This document shows, one piece after another, positions 7,220 to 15,433 of a stretch of 64,000 bases of DNA. The notes beneath the pieces are model-generated. The model worked only from the letters and a program-made list of their open reading frames with translations. It was not told the DNA's origin and searched no databases. The number at the start of each line of letters is the position of its first letter. Position 1 is the stretch's first letter. Position numbers and translations under genes: made by a program. This stretch comes from Bacteroidota bacterium. Lineage in GTDB: Bacteria; Bacteroidota; Bacteroidia; Bacteroidales; F082. The stretch spans positions 806,001 to 870,000 of the forward strand of contig JAHLLA010000001.1 in the NCBI GenBank assembly GCA_020444415.1. The letters run 5' to 3'.

Positions 7220-9849
7220 TTTTACTCTTTACATGCTTTTCTATTCTTTTTACCGCCGTTTCGCAGGAAACCGTGGAGCTTACTCCCCAGCAAGTTGAAG
7301 AATATACCGAACAAAGCAAACAGATCATCCAGTTTTTGGAAGGCACACTTAACTTTCTTGGTGATGATACGCAGTTGCCATCAGATAAAGATGTGATCAT
7401 CAATGAAAGCTATCTGAAGTTTTTCAGGGATGATGAAGTACAGGTTGAGGATGACCTGGACGAAAACCGCGAGATATCTTTAAGCAAGGATGTGCAAGCT
7501 TACCTGAAAGATGTGGACTTCTTTTTTAACAGCGTGACTTTTACATTCAACATTGAAAAAGTAGAACAGCAGGTAAATGATAATGGTCAGTTGTTTTTTA
7601 AAGTAACTATGAACCGCCACCTGCAAGGTATAACTATTGAAAATGACACAGTGGATAATAATATGATCCGCTATGCCGAAATTAACCTTGACCCTGCCCA
7701 AAAAGACCTGAAAATAGTGAGTTTGTATACCACCAAGCTGAATGAAAAGCAAGAATTACGATACTGGTGGGAAAATATGGCTGTCACCTGGAAGAACTTT
7801 TTTAGTGAATCGGTATTGATCTATGATACACTGCCTTTCCATAAAATTGTATCGTTTGACGACAGCACCATTGTGGTCGAAAAATGGGTAAATACGATCA
7901 GGGTGGATACATTTTTAGTGCAGGAAGGCGATACCATCAACTATGGCGCCGTAGCCGAGCATCTGGCTACCGACCAGGTTTATACTGTTTCGGATACCAT
8001 ATCACAAATTAAACCCGATACCATCAATGTGGATGCAACACCGATTTATAAACAGCTTATGCGGTTTAAGAAGATCAAAATAATTGATGTATCCAACAAT
8101 ATGATGATAGGAAACCTCGATCCGGTTTCAGAATTAACAGAACTTACCGCTATTGATTTCTCAAATACACTGATTGATGATCTTGCTCCGCTTCGAAACC
8201 TCAACCAACTGCAAAAGCTTGATTGTTCCGGAACCCCCGTTACCGACATCAACCCTCTTCGCTATGCCACCAACCTCATTGAGTTGGATTGTTCCTTGAC
8301 CGGAATCGCTGATTTTTCAGTATTAGAGCATTTAAGACAACTTGAAAAACTGGACGTAAGCTATACACCCATTTCGTCGGTTGATATGCTTGCAAACCTT
8401 ACCCATCTAAAGCAACTGAAGCTATCAGGTACCCGGGTAACGGATGTATCCCCTATAGATCAGTTAACACAACTGGCATACCTGAACATCTCAAATACTG
8501 AAATGACATCACTGGCATCCGTTAGTGGCTTTTCAGGACTAAAAAACCTGAACATCGACAGCACGGCCATTGCGGACCTATCGCCTATAAGCAGCCTTCA
8601 AAAGCTTTCCGTATTACAGGCAAACCATACGCCGGTGAGTGAGCTGTCGCCATTGGAAAACCTGGAAGAACTGGATATGATCTATTGCGATAATAGCGGT
8701 ATCAACGCACTGAAAGCACAGCAGTTTATGGAAGTGAATGAGGATTGTCTCGTCATCTTCAACTCTGAAAAATTATTTGAATGGTGGCAAACGCTTTCAA
8801 AGGACTGGAAAAATATCGTAAGCCAGGATATTAACATAAGCGAAACAATTACCAAGGAAGAATTGCACGAGATCATCAACCGCTCATCACTTGACATTCA
8901 GGTGCCGGTAATTAATTCATTAGCGCCGCTTAGTATGCTTTACAGGCTTGAAAAACTGGATGCCGGCAGCACGCAGGTATCTGACCTGGAACCTTTGGGT
9001 TCGCTGAATCATCTCAGGGAATTGAATATAAACAATACCCGTGCAACTTCTCTCGAGCCTTTGATCAAACTGGATAACATCAGGATCATCCGTTTCGAAA
9101 ATACCGGAATTGATAACCTGATGCCATTACAAAACAACACACAACTGCAAATCGTTTATTGCGACAATTCAAAAGTTACCACTGATAATGTATTGGAATT
9201 TAAAAACAAACTGCCTGATTGCCTCGTAGTGTATCAGTCGGACAATATGAATTTATGGTGGTTGAACCTTGATAATGACTGGAAAGAGCTGCTTAAAAAA
9301 GAGTCAGAGGTTGACGGGGCGATGACCCGTGAAAACATGCAGCGCGTAGCCGATATAAAAAAACTGAACATCTCCGATAAATTATCCATCCGCAACCTTG
9401 AACCATTAACAGTGTTTCTGCAATTAAACGAATTAATCATTAGTAATACGGCCATCTCTGATATTTCGCCAATTACAAACCTTCCCAATTTAACAAAACT
9501 CGAAGTAACAAGCAGTCCGATTACTTCCGTAGAAAGAATTAGCGGATTAGAGCAACTCCAGCATTTGAGTATTGAAAATACCCCCGTTGATGATATTGAT
9601 CCCTTGTATGAACTCAAAGGGCTTATTTCGTTAAATATCAGCGGCACACAGGTAAAAAAACTCAAGGGTATCGAAGACCTGAAAAAACTCGAACTTTTAG
9701 CTATCAATAACACAAATATTAAAAATCTGAAACCGGTCGAGGAGCTTGTCAATCTAAAAGAATTCAGATGTTTTAATACTTCGGTACGGTCTTCAAAAAT
9801 TGAAGATTTCAAAGCCGAACATCCCGCTGTGGAAGTAGTATATTACTAA
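7201..9849 (+). CDS. Large secreted modular leucine-rich-repeat protein
   Basis: 882 residues with a signal peptide (MRYRSIVLLFTCFSILFTAVSQ|E). Residues about 25-185 form a non-LRR N-terminal domain. Three LRR blocks follow (about 283-510, 555-675 and 720-870) with 21-24-residue repeats of the type L-x-x-L-x-x-L-x-I-x-x-T-x-I-x-D-I-x-P-L, like SDS22/internalin-type LRRs. Each block ends in a similar cap: YCDNSGI...DCLVIF, YCDNSKV...DCLVVY and RCFNTSV...VEVVYY. Linkers carrying a WW pair and a second Trp occur before or between blocks: YWWENMAVTWKNF (about 189), EWWQTLSKDWKNI (about 528) and LWWLNLDNDWKEL (about 686). No C-terminal T9SS sorting domain is evident. Ligand unknown; LRRs bind proteins. 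It overlaps the upstream gene by 19 bases. Confidence 0.85.
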   Translation: MRYRSIVLLFTCFSILFTAVSQETVELTPQQVEEYTEQSKQIIQFLEGTLNFLGDDTQLPSDKDVIINESYLKFFRDDEVQVEDDLDENREISLSKDVQAYLKDVDFFFNSVTFTFNIEKVEQQVNDNGQLFFKVTMNRHLQGITIENDTVDNNMIRYAEINLDPAQKDLKIVSLYTTKLNEKQELRYWWENMAVTWKNFFSESVLIYDTLPFHKIVSFDDSTIVVEKWVNTIRVDTFLVQEGDTINYGAVAEHLATDQVYTVSDTISQIKPDTINVDATPIYKQLMRFKKIKIIDVSNNMMIGNLDPVSELTELTAIDFSNTLIDDLAPLRNLNQLQKLDCSGTPVTDINPLRYATNLIELDCSLTGIADFSVLEHLRQLEKLDVSYTPISSVDMLANLTHLKQLKLSGTRVTDVSPIDQLTQLAYLNISNTEMTSLASVSGFSGLKNLNIDSTAIADLSPISSLQKLSVLQANHTPVSELSPLENLEELDMIYCDNSGINALKAQQFMEVNEDCLVIFNSEKLFEWWQTLSKDWKNIVSQDINISETITKEELHEIINRSSLDIQVPVINSLAPLSMLYRLEKLDAGSTQVSDLEPLGSLNHLRELNINNTRATSLEPLIKLDNIRIIRFENTGIDNLMPLQNNTQLQIVYCDNSKVTTDNVLEFKNKLPDCLVVYQSDNMNLWWLNLDNDWKELLKKESEVDGAMTRENMQRVADIKKLNISDKLSIRNLEPLTVFLQLNELIISNTAISDISPITNLPNLTKLEVTSSPITSVERISGLEQLQHLSIENTPVDDIDPLYELKGLISLNISGTQVKKLKGIEDLKKLELLAINNTNIKNLKPVEELVNLKEFRCFNTSVRSSKIEDFKAEHPAVEVVYY

Positions 9850-9860
9850 AGAAAGCCAAT

Positions 9861-10295
9861 ATGGATGTTAAAATAGTTCCCTATAAAACAGGTAATTATC
9901 AGACGTTGATCGACATTTGGGAAACGGCCGGATTACCATATAAACCGCTTGGCAGAGATAGTGAAAAAAGTATTGAAGCCGAGTTAAAAAAGGGTGTTGG
10001 AAAATTTCTGTTTGCTGTGATTGGAAATGTATACGCCGGGGTGGTTCTTGTTACCCACGACGGGCGGAAAGGATGGATCAATCGGGTGGCCGTGTTACCC
10101 GAATACCGGCACAAAGGCATTGCCAAATTGTTGGTAGATGCAGCCGAAAAATGGCTGGATGAGCAGGGTATCAGTATTTATGCCTGCCAGATTGAAGATT
10201 ATAATGAAGATTCGTTGAAAGTATTTAAAAAACTTGGATACATCCCTTTTAAGGGCATGCATTATCTTACTAAAAGAAAATACCCGGAAATTTAA
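9861..10295 (+). CDS. GNAT family N-acetyltransferase
   Basis: 144 residues matching the GNAT fold. The acetyl-CoA-binding stretch is INRVAVLPEYRHKGIAKLLV (VxPxxRxxGI/A at about residues 75-90), followed by a helix EKWLDEQG and the strand IYACQIEDYNEDSLKVFKKLGY, the usual end of such domains. The substrate is unknown. It begins 11 bases after the LRR gene and may be read from the same transcript, although its role is probably unrelated. It is convergent with the flavodoxin gene, with 2 bases between. Confidence 0.88.
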   Translation: MDVKIVPYKTGNYQTLIDIWETAGLPYKPLGRDSEKSIEAELKKGVGKFLFAVIGNVYAGVVLVTHDGRKGWINRVAVLPEYRHKGIAKLLVDAAEKWLDEQGISIYACQIEDYNEDSLKVFKKLGYIPFKGMHYLTKRKYPEI

Positions 10296-10297
10296 TT

Positions 10298-10828
10298 TCA
10301 GGCTTCGATGCCCAGTGCATCTTTAATGAAGCCGGTCCATTGTTTGATACGTTCATCGGTTAAATCCGACTGGTGGTCCTCGTCAATGGCCAGGCCATAG
10401 AACATACCGTTTTCAGCACCTTCTGAATTTGTGAAAGTATAGCCGGTGGTAGGCCAGCTTCCGATCACATTGGCATGAACGGTTTCAGCTTCTTCCTTTA
10501 AAGTACCAAGATCGTCCACAAAATGATCGGGATACAGCACCTGGTCACCCAAACCGAAAAGTGCCATTGCTTTGCCGGTCAAGTCATGTTCCTCCAATTT
10601 CCTGAAAAAAGTCGCCCATACATTGTCCGAAGAAGCTTCTTTCCAATGGTCGGCACCGATAGTTGAACCTCCCAGGATCACCAAATCGTAGGATTCGATG
10701 GTATCCACGTTAAAACTGGCTACATCAAACATATCGGTGAGCTCCGGTTTAAACATGGCATACATCTTTTTGGCAACGCGCTCTACATTGCCGCCTTTGC
10801 CCCAGTATAATAAAACTATTTTCTTCAT
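10298..10828 (-). CDS. Flavodoxin
   Basis: 176 residues, the size of long-chain bacterial flavodoxins. MKKIVLLYWGKGGNVERVAKKM is the phosphate-binding loop region, slightly changed from the common T/S-x-T-G-x-T pattern (here WGKGGN). YDLVILGGSTIGADHWKE is the second FMN-contacting loop, and FGLGDQVLYPDHFVDDLGTL with TTGYTFTNSEG are the third loop and long-chain insert. It is an electron carrier in the cytoplasm. The start codon follows a CAAAATTA element (10851-10858), which reads TAATTTTG on the minus strand, a -7-like box about 22 bases upstream of the start. Confidence 0.87.
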   Translation of the reverse strand: MKKIVLLYWGKGGNVERVAKKMYAMFKPELTDMFDVASFNVDTIESYDLVILGGSTIGADHWKEASSDNVWATFFRKLEEHDLTGKAMALFGLGDQVLYPDHFVDDLGTLKEEAETVHANVIGSWPTTGYTFTNSEGAENGMFYGLAIDEDHQSDLTDERIKQWTGFIKDALGIEA

Positions 10829-10850
10829 TTTTTCAGCTTATGTAAGGCCG

Positions 10851-10858
10851 CAAAATTA
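10851..10858 (-). promoter_or_regulatory. Probable -7 element for the flavodoxin gene
   Basis: TAATTTTG on the minus strand fits TAnnTTTG and lies just upstream of the flavodoxin ATG. A clear -33 TTG at the usual distance was not found. Confidence 0.42.
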
Positions 10859-10920
10859 ATATTATTCACGAAGATATGATGGCCCGGCATCTAATTTATT
10901 CCACTCTTAGGTAAAACGAT

Positions 10921-11790
10921 TTATTGCCTGTCGATCAGTTCCAGTGCATTAGCAATGGCAGTCTCCATAAAAGTATAGACCGCTTCACGTTGATCATCCA
11001 TTCTCATGCTAATCAGTTTATCACCTGACAATACTTCACCGGTCCATTCATGCGTATGCCATGCACCGGGCGACATAGCTGGCGGTAATTTTGAATAGTC
11101 CATCCCCTTTTCTGACCACGTGATAACAAAAAAATAGGGAAATTCGTAATATTTGTCAGGCGGTGCCATTCCAATGCTAAAAGAGGTAAGCACTTTTTTA
11201 TCATCAAATTTTTGAGGAATATGGCAGCCTTCGTCAAAATGATGCGGCCAGACCCTTATCTCTTCCGAAGTATCGTAACGTGTTGCAAAGTATTCCAATA
11301 CCCTGTGTCCATTAGTTCTGTAATGACTCAGTTCTTCGAAATAATCGAAAAATGGTATATCAAAAACAGCTCCACCATCAATAGGATGAAATGGAATCTC
11401 AAAATGAAGTTGGTTTTTAAAACCTGATACATCTAGCTTCAAATTTTCAAATTGCTCCATGAGCCAAGTAAAAACCTCTGTATTACTTTTTCCTTTTAGT
11501 TCAATCTCATTAGCAACTTCTAATGCTTCATTTACCATCATTAAAACAAGCCGGGGATAGTTAAGCGCAACTTTAAACCGGCCTTTTGGGGTTTCAATTG
11601 TCTGTCCGACCAACCATTGATTACCAGGTATCCAAATCGCACTCGTGTGGCTATCATCGGGCTTTTCGTTTATAAAATATTTACCTGCCAGTGCAATATA
11701 ACGACAAGCATGGTGCAATATATCCGAGCATACCGATAGCTTGTTACCATCCGGCAAACTCAATTGTATCCAGTTTTCAGAAGTCTTCAT
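10921..11790 (-). CDS. Unknown protein, fourth gene of the ergothioneine-type operon
   Basis: 289 residues, no signal peptide or membrane segment, not recognised. Notable motifs are RVWPHHFDEGC (about residue 190), SIGMAPPDKYYEFPYFFVITW (about 215-236, aromatic rich), and PPAMSPGAWHTHEWTGEVL (about 245-265), where closely spaced His residues could bind a metal. A loosely similar order (WP-x-HFD, a G-x-x-P-x-D/E-x-x-Y-x-EPY region, then W-x-x-G) is found in uncharacterised proteins of other phyla; this is recalled pattern similarity, not a search result. It follows the DUF427 gene after 11 bases, so it should be co-expressed with egtB and egtD. This makes a role linked to histidine betaine thiols the leading guess. 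Confidence 0.7.
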   Translation of the reverse strand: MKTSENWIQLSLPDGNKLSVCSDILHHACRYIALAGKYFINEKPDDSHTSAIWIPGNQWLVGQTIETPKGRFKVALNYPRLVLMMVNEALEVANEIELKGKSNTEVFTWLMEQFENLKLDVSGFKNQLHFEIPFHPIDGGAVFDIPFFDYFEELSHYRTNGHRVLEYFATRYDTSEEIRVWPHHFDEGCHIPQKFDDKKVLTSFSIGMAPPDKYYEFPYFFVITWSEKGMDYSKLPPAMSPGAWHTHEWTGEVLSGDKLISMRMDDQREAVYTFMETAIANALELIDRQ

Positions 11791-11801
11791 ATTACACTAT
11801 T

Positions 11802-12086
11802 TTATTCATTTATTACTTTCACACCTTTCCAAAAAGCGATGAAATCTTTTATTTTACTGGCAGCTTCTTTAGGTTCAGGATAATACCAGGCAGCATCTTT
11901 ATTCTTTTCTCCTTCCACAATGATATTATAATATGATGCTTCGCCTTTCCAGGGGCAAGTTGTATGCGTTTCTGTTTTTTCAAAGAAATTCTCATTGATA
12001 GATCCGGGAGGAAAGTAGTGGTTGCCTTCAACAACAATAGTATTCTTACTTTCTGCCAGTATTTGATTTTTCCAGATTGCTTTCAT
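11802..12086 (-). CDS. DUF427 domain protein
   Basis: 94 residues, nearly the whole length a DUF427 domain. Seen: KAIWKNQILAES (N-terminal strand), VEGNHYFPPGSI, then THTTCPWKGEASYYNI (the CPWKGxAxYY signature of the family), followed by AAWYYPEPKEAASKIKDFIAFWKGV. The family is small, cytoplasmic and without an established biochemical function. It is placed 7 bases after egtD and 11 bases before the unknown fourth gene, so it is part of the same transcript. Confidence 0.88.
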   Translation of the reverse strand: MKAIWKNQILAESKNTIVVEGNHYFPPGSINENFFEKTETHTTCPWKGEASYYNIIVEGEKNKDAAWYYPEPKEAASKIKDFIAFWKGVKVINE

Positions 12087-12093
12087 TTCAGAT

Positions 12094-13077
12094 TTATTTT
12101 AGTTTCCATAAGGTATCTACGAAATACTGTTTCCCATCGAAAAAGTGTTTCATTACTTTAAAATGCTGGCTTTCTGCCATCATTTCCAGTTCTGAAATGC
12201 TGTACTTTTTCGATACTTCAGTATGTATAAATTCGTCTTTATTAAATTCAACTGACCATTCAAGGGCATCAAAATGTACTACCTGATCTTTTTTTGAAAC
12301 CAGGTAACTTAACATCTCCCCATCCACGGGCTCATAAAATGCATAATGTGAGAAACTGTCCGTTTTAAAATCGGCGCCCAATTCCCGGTTCATCCGTTTC
12401 AGTAAATTCAGGTTAAAACTTGCGGTAATACCATGCGGATCATCGTAAGCCAATCTTATAATATTTGGATTTTTTCGCAGGTCCACGCCCATCAACAACA
12501 AGTCTCCTTCGTTCAAGCTGCTATGTATCCTGCCGATAAAATTTTCGGCTTCTTTATACCTGAAATTTCCAATATTGGCGCCCAGGAACAACACTACATT
12601 TCGCCTGTTTTTTATTTTTGAGAGTGTGGTTAACGCCTCAAAATATTCCAAATTCACCGGTTTTACATCCAGGTCAGGCATCTCGTCATGTAATTTTGAT
12701 TGTAACTCATCTAATATATGATTGGAAATATCTACCGGATAATAATTGAATTCAGCCTTGTTATCCAGCAGGTATTTTAACAGGAGCTTTGTTTTGTAGC
12801 CATCTCCTGCTCCGAATTCGATAAGATTTAAAGGTTCGTCAAGCGCATGGATGGCATCGCAAATATCTTTTCGCTGTTGCGATAGAATTTCATATTCGCA
12901 GTTTGTGAGATAATATTCGGGCATGTTCATGATCTGTTGAAATATCTTATCGCCTTCTGCATCATAAAAATACTTGGATGAAAGCGATTTCGGATGCTGC
13001 GACAATCCATACATCACGTCTTTTCCAAAAGCCGAAGTTTTTCTCTGAATGGTTCCTGTTGTTATCTTTTCGTTCAT
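12094..13077 (-). CDS. egtD: L-histidine N-alpha-methyltransferase
   Basis: About 327 residues, the usual length for EgtD. The ATG at 13075-13077 (MNEKITTGTIQRK) is preferred over an upstream GTG that would overlap egtB by 23 bases. EgtD trimethylates the alpha-amino group of histidine with SAM to make hercynine. Seen: YYLTNCEYEIL, IEFGAGDGYKTKLLL (SAM-binding glycine-rich loop), FLGANIGNFR, and MGVDLRKNPNIIRLAYDDPHGITASFNLNLL, all typical of the Methyltransf_33/EgtD family. It lies 7 bases after egtB. The pairing gives the two core ergothioneine steps. OvoA-type pathways fuse similar domains in one chain, which is not the case here. Confidence 0.92.
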   Translation of the reverse strand: MNEKITTGTIQRKTSAFGKDVMYGLSQHPKSLSSKYFYDAEGDKIFQQIMNMPEYYLTNCEYEILSQQRKDICDAIHALDEPLNLIEFGAGDGYKTKLLLKYLLDNKAEFNYYPVDISNHILDELQSKLHDEMPDLDVKPVNLEYFEALTTLSKIKNRRNVVLFLGANIGNFRYKEAENFIGRIHSSLNEGDLLLMGVDLRKNPNIIRLAYDDPHGITASFNLNLLKRMNRELGADFKTDSFSHYAFYEPVDGEMLSYLVSKKDQVVHFDALEWSVEFNKDEFIHTEVSKKYSISELEMMAESQHFKVMKHFFDGKQYFVDTLWKLK

Positions 13078-13084
13078 TTGATTT

Positions 13085-14251
13085 TTATTTTGCCAGTCTG
13101 ATACCACTAAATTGCCACCTTGCCCAGGGATGGAAAAAATTCCTGTATGTATATCTTGAATGCCCCGGAGACGTATAGACAGAAGCCCCCCGCAACACTT
13201 TCTGATTCACCATGAACTTACCGTTGTATTCACCTACAGCTCCTTCAGCACGTTTGTAACCGGGATATGGAAGATAAGCGCTTTCGGTCCACTCCCAGCG
13301 TTTACCCCATTCAAACTTTGATGAGGCTGCCTCCCACTCAAATTCAGTAGGTAATCGCATCCCTTTCCAACGGGCAAATGCAAATGCTTCGTAATAACTG
13401 ATATGGGTTACCAATTGATTTGGATTTAGCGGCTGTAGGCCTGTGAGCGAATAATTCATCCACTTTCCATCTATGTTGTGCCAGTGATGAGGTGCTGAAA
13501 TGTTCTCCTGGTTCACCCATTGCCAGCCCTCGTCATGCCATAGATCAAAATTTTGGTAACCGCCATCATTCATAAATTCGAGGTATTCAGCGTTGGTAAC
13601 CAGTCGGTCAGCAATTTGATATTCGTGTAAATATACTTTATGAACACCCAATTCATTGTCATAACAAAAACCATCACTCTTATGTCCGATCTCGTATATG
13701 CCTTCGTCCATCTTTACAAACCCCATCTTATCTTTAAAATAAGTATGACCGCTGAAAGGAAACGGTCCTTCATATTTGGGGAATAAAGGATGGAGCCCAA
13801 AAGTATATTTCAGGTCTGTCCAGAAGAGCTCCTGGTGTTGTTGCTCGTGCTGCAAGCCCAACTCAAGCAGCAATTCAACTTCGGCAGAGATTCCGGATTG
13901 AATAAATGCCATCATCTCCTGATCGACAAATGACCGGTATGCATAAACCTCTTCTACCGTTGGCCGGGTTAGATCACCGCGTTTATGACGTGAAATCCGA
14001 TCTCCTTCAAAATTGTAATACGAGTTGAAGAGCAATGGATAATCCTCATTATAAAGCAGATAGTTTTCTTTATGTTTCTTTAAAATAAAGGTCTCGAAAA
14101 ACCATGTGGTATGACCCAGGTTCCATTTGGGGGGGCTGGTTTCTGTAATTGGTTGCGCCACATAATCTTCAGTTTTCAGGGGTCTGCAAAGGTTCTCCGA
14201 ATAATTTCTAATTCGTTTAAACCTGTCCAAGATATTCTCACTATTCATCAT
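13085..14251 (-). CDS. egtB: Ergothioneine biosynthesis iron sulfoxide synthase EgtB
   Basis: 388 residues, shorter than mycobacterial EgtB. The N-terminal DinB-like domain carries the expected iron ligands: LGHTTWF gives His47, and LQHEQQHQE gives His135 and His139 (HxxxH). The C-terminal part (about 165-388) is an FGE-sulfatase-like fold, with LPTEFEWEAAS, WEWTESAY and VLRGASVYT...RYTYRNFFHPWARWQFSGIRLAK. EgtB oxidatively joins hercynine to a thiol donor. Because no egtA (glutamate-cysteine ligase) or egtC gene is adjacent, the enzyme may use cysteine directly, as known for some EgtB types; this is inference. It starts with ATGATG and either codon may be used. TerC is divergent 132 bases away. 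Confidence 0.9.
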   Translation of the reverse strand: MMNSENILDRFKRIRNYSENLCRPLKTEDYVAQPITETSPPKWNLGHTTWFFETFILKKHKENYLLYNEDYPLLFNSYYNFEGDRISRHKRGDLTRPTVEEVYAYRSFVDQEMMAFIQSGISAEVELLLELGLQHEQQHQELFWTDLKYTFGLHPLFPKYEGPFPFSGHTYFKDKMGFVKMDEGIYEIGHKSDGFCYDNELGVHKVYLHEYQIADRLVTNAEYLEFMNDGGYQNFDLWHDEGWQWVNQENISAPHHWHNIDGKWMNYSLTGLQPLNPNQLVTHISYYEAFAFARWKGMRLPTEFEWEAASSKFEWGKRWEWTESAYLPYPGYKRAEGAVGEYNGKFMVNQKVLRGASVYTSPGHSRYTYRNFFHPWARWQFSGIRLAK

Positions 14252-14383
14252 AAAAAGCTATGTGTCAATTTTTATGCCATTGCGAAAAAATTCGCGTCAA
14301 CAATTATTTAGTTAGACGTATGAAAAACAATTAATTTACAAACTTATTAAATCTCTATTTTAGCAAATTGTTAAATCACCAGG

Positions 14384-15433
14384 ATGAGCACACAGGAAAT
14401 AGTAATTTTATTGGGGTTTTTATTACTTATTATCATTGTTTTGGCCATTGATATGGGTGTTTTCCATAAAAAAAATCATGAGGTTGGCTTCAGGGAATCA
14501 CTCATTTTCACATCCATATGGGTAAGCCTTGCATTAATATTTTGGGGGCTGATCTATTTTTATGGTGATTGGATACATGGGCCACAAAACATGAACGAGC
14601 TCAAACTCCTCGTAGCTGAATATTCCCACCCCATAACTCTGGTTGAAAACGATTTCGAGAAATCAATTGCTATTTACCGGCAAAACCTGGGGCTTGAATT
14701 CATAACCGGTTACATTATTGAATACTCACTTTCCATTGACAATATTTTCGTCATCCTGATGATTTTTTACTCATTTGGGGTGAAAAAGATATACTACCAC
14801 CGGGTACTTTTCTGGGGTATCCTGGGTGCTATCGTCATGCGGTTCCTGTTTATTTTTATCAGTTCGGCACTGATTCAGCAATTTGCATGGATACTTTATG
14901 TGTTTGGTGCCTTATTACTTTTTACGGGTGTTAAAATGTTTCTCGACAGGAATAAAAAGGAGTCCATTGATACCAATAAACATCCTGTTATTGTTACATT
15001 ATCCAAATTTTTTGCCATCGACCGTGAATACGAGGGACCTAAATTTTTTATCAGGAAAAATGGTAAACTCTACCTGACCGGACTTTTCGTCGTATTGATG
15101 GTGATTGAATTTTCGGATGTGATATTTGCGGTCGATTCGGTGCCAGCTATTTTTTCCATCACCAAAGACCCGTTTATGGTATATTTTTCCAATATTTTTG
15201 CCATTATCGGGCTCAGGTCTCTGTTCTTCCTGCTGATCAACGTGATTGAGAAATTCCGCTTCCTGAAAATCGGTTTATCCGCTTTGTTGGTGTTTATTGG
15301 CGCCAAAATGCTGTTGCATCATTATGTTGAAATAACAACCATGCAATCCTTAACCGTGGTATTGTTCATCCTGGTAATCAGTGTTGTGGTTTCCATCCTC
15401 ATTCCTGCCAAACCGGATATCACAGAAGTTTAA
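14384..15433 (+). CDS. TerC/Alx family integral membrane protein
   Basis: 349 residues with about eight or nine hydrophobic segments. Typical TerC features are seen: VLAIDMGVFHKK near the N-terminus, YIIEYSLSIDNIFVILMIF (acidic residues inside the membrane, about 115-135), VMVIEFSDVIFAVDSVPAIFSI (about 245-265) and IFAIIGLRSLFFLL. These conserved Asp/Glu residues are thought to handle metal ions; family members are linked to manganese export and metal loading of secreted proteins. It is divergent from egtB and convergent with meaB, whose stop overlaps its own by 4 bases. Confidence 0.88.
   Translation: MSTQEIVILLGFLLLIIIVLAIDMGVFHKKNHEVGFRESLIFTSIWVSLALIFWGLIYFYGDWIHGPQNMNELKLLVAEYSHPITLVENDFEKSIAIYRQNLGLEFITGYIIEYSLSIDNIFVILMIFYSFGVKKIYYHRVLFWGILGAIVMRFLFIFISSALIQQFAWILYVFGALLLFTGVKMFLDRNKKESIDTNKHPVIVTLSKFFAIDREYEGPKFFIRKNGKLYLTGLFVVLMVIEFSDVIFAVDSVPAIFSITKDPFMVYFSNIFAIIGLRSLFFLLINVIEKFRFLKIGLSALLVFIGAKMLLHHYVEITTMQSLTVVLFILVISVVVSILIPAKPDITEV

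Noticed and set aside
9234-9812. A 192-codon minus-strand frame inside the LRR gene
   Set aside because: Antisense shadow of Leu/Asn/Thr-rich LRR codons; no start signal or family pattern.
13085-14251. The C-terminal FGE-sulfatase-like domain of egtB as the formylglycine-generating enzyme for the sulfatase
   Set aside because: It is fused to a DinB-like iron-binding domain with the EgtB His triad and lies in an operon with egtD, so it is the sulfoxide synthase.
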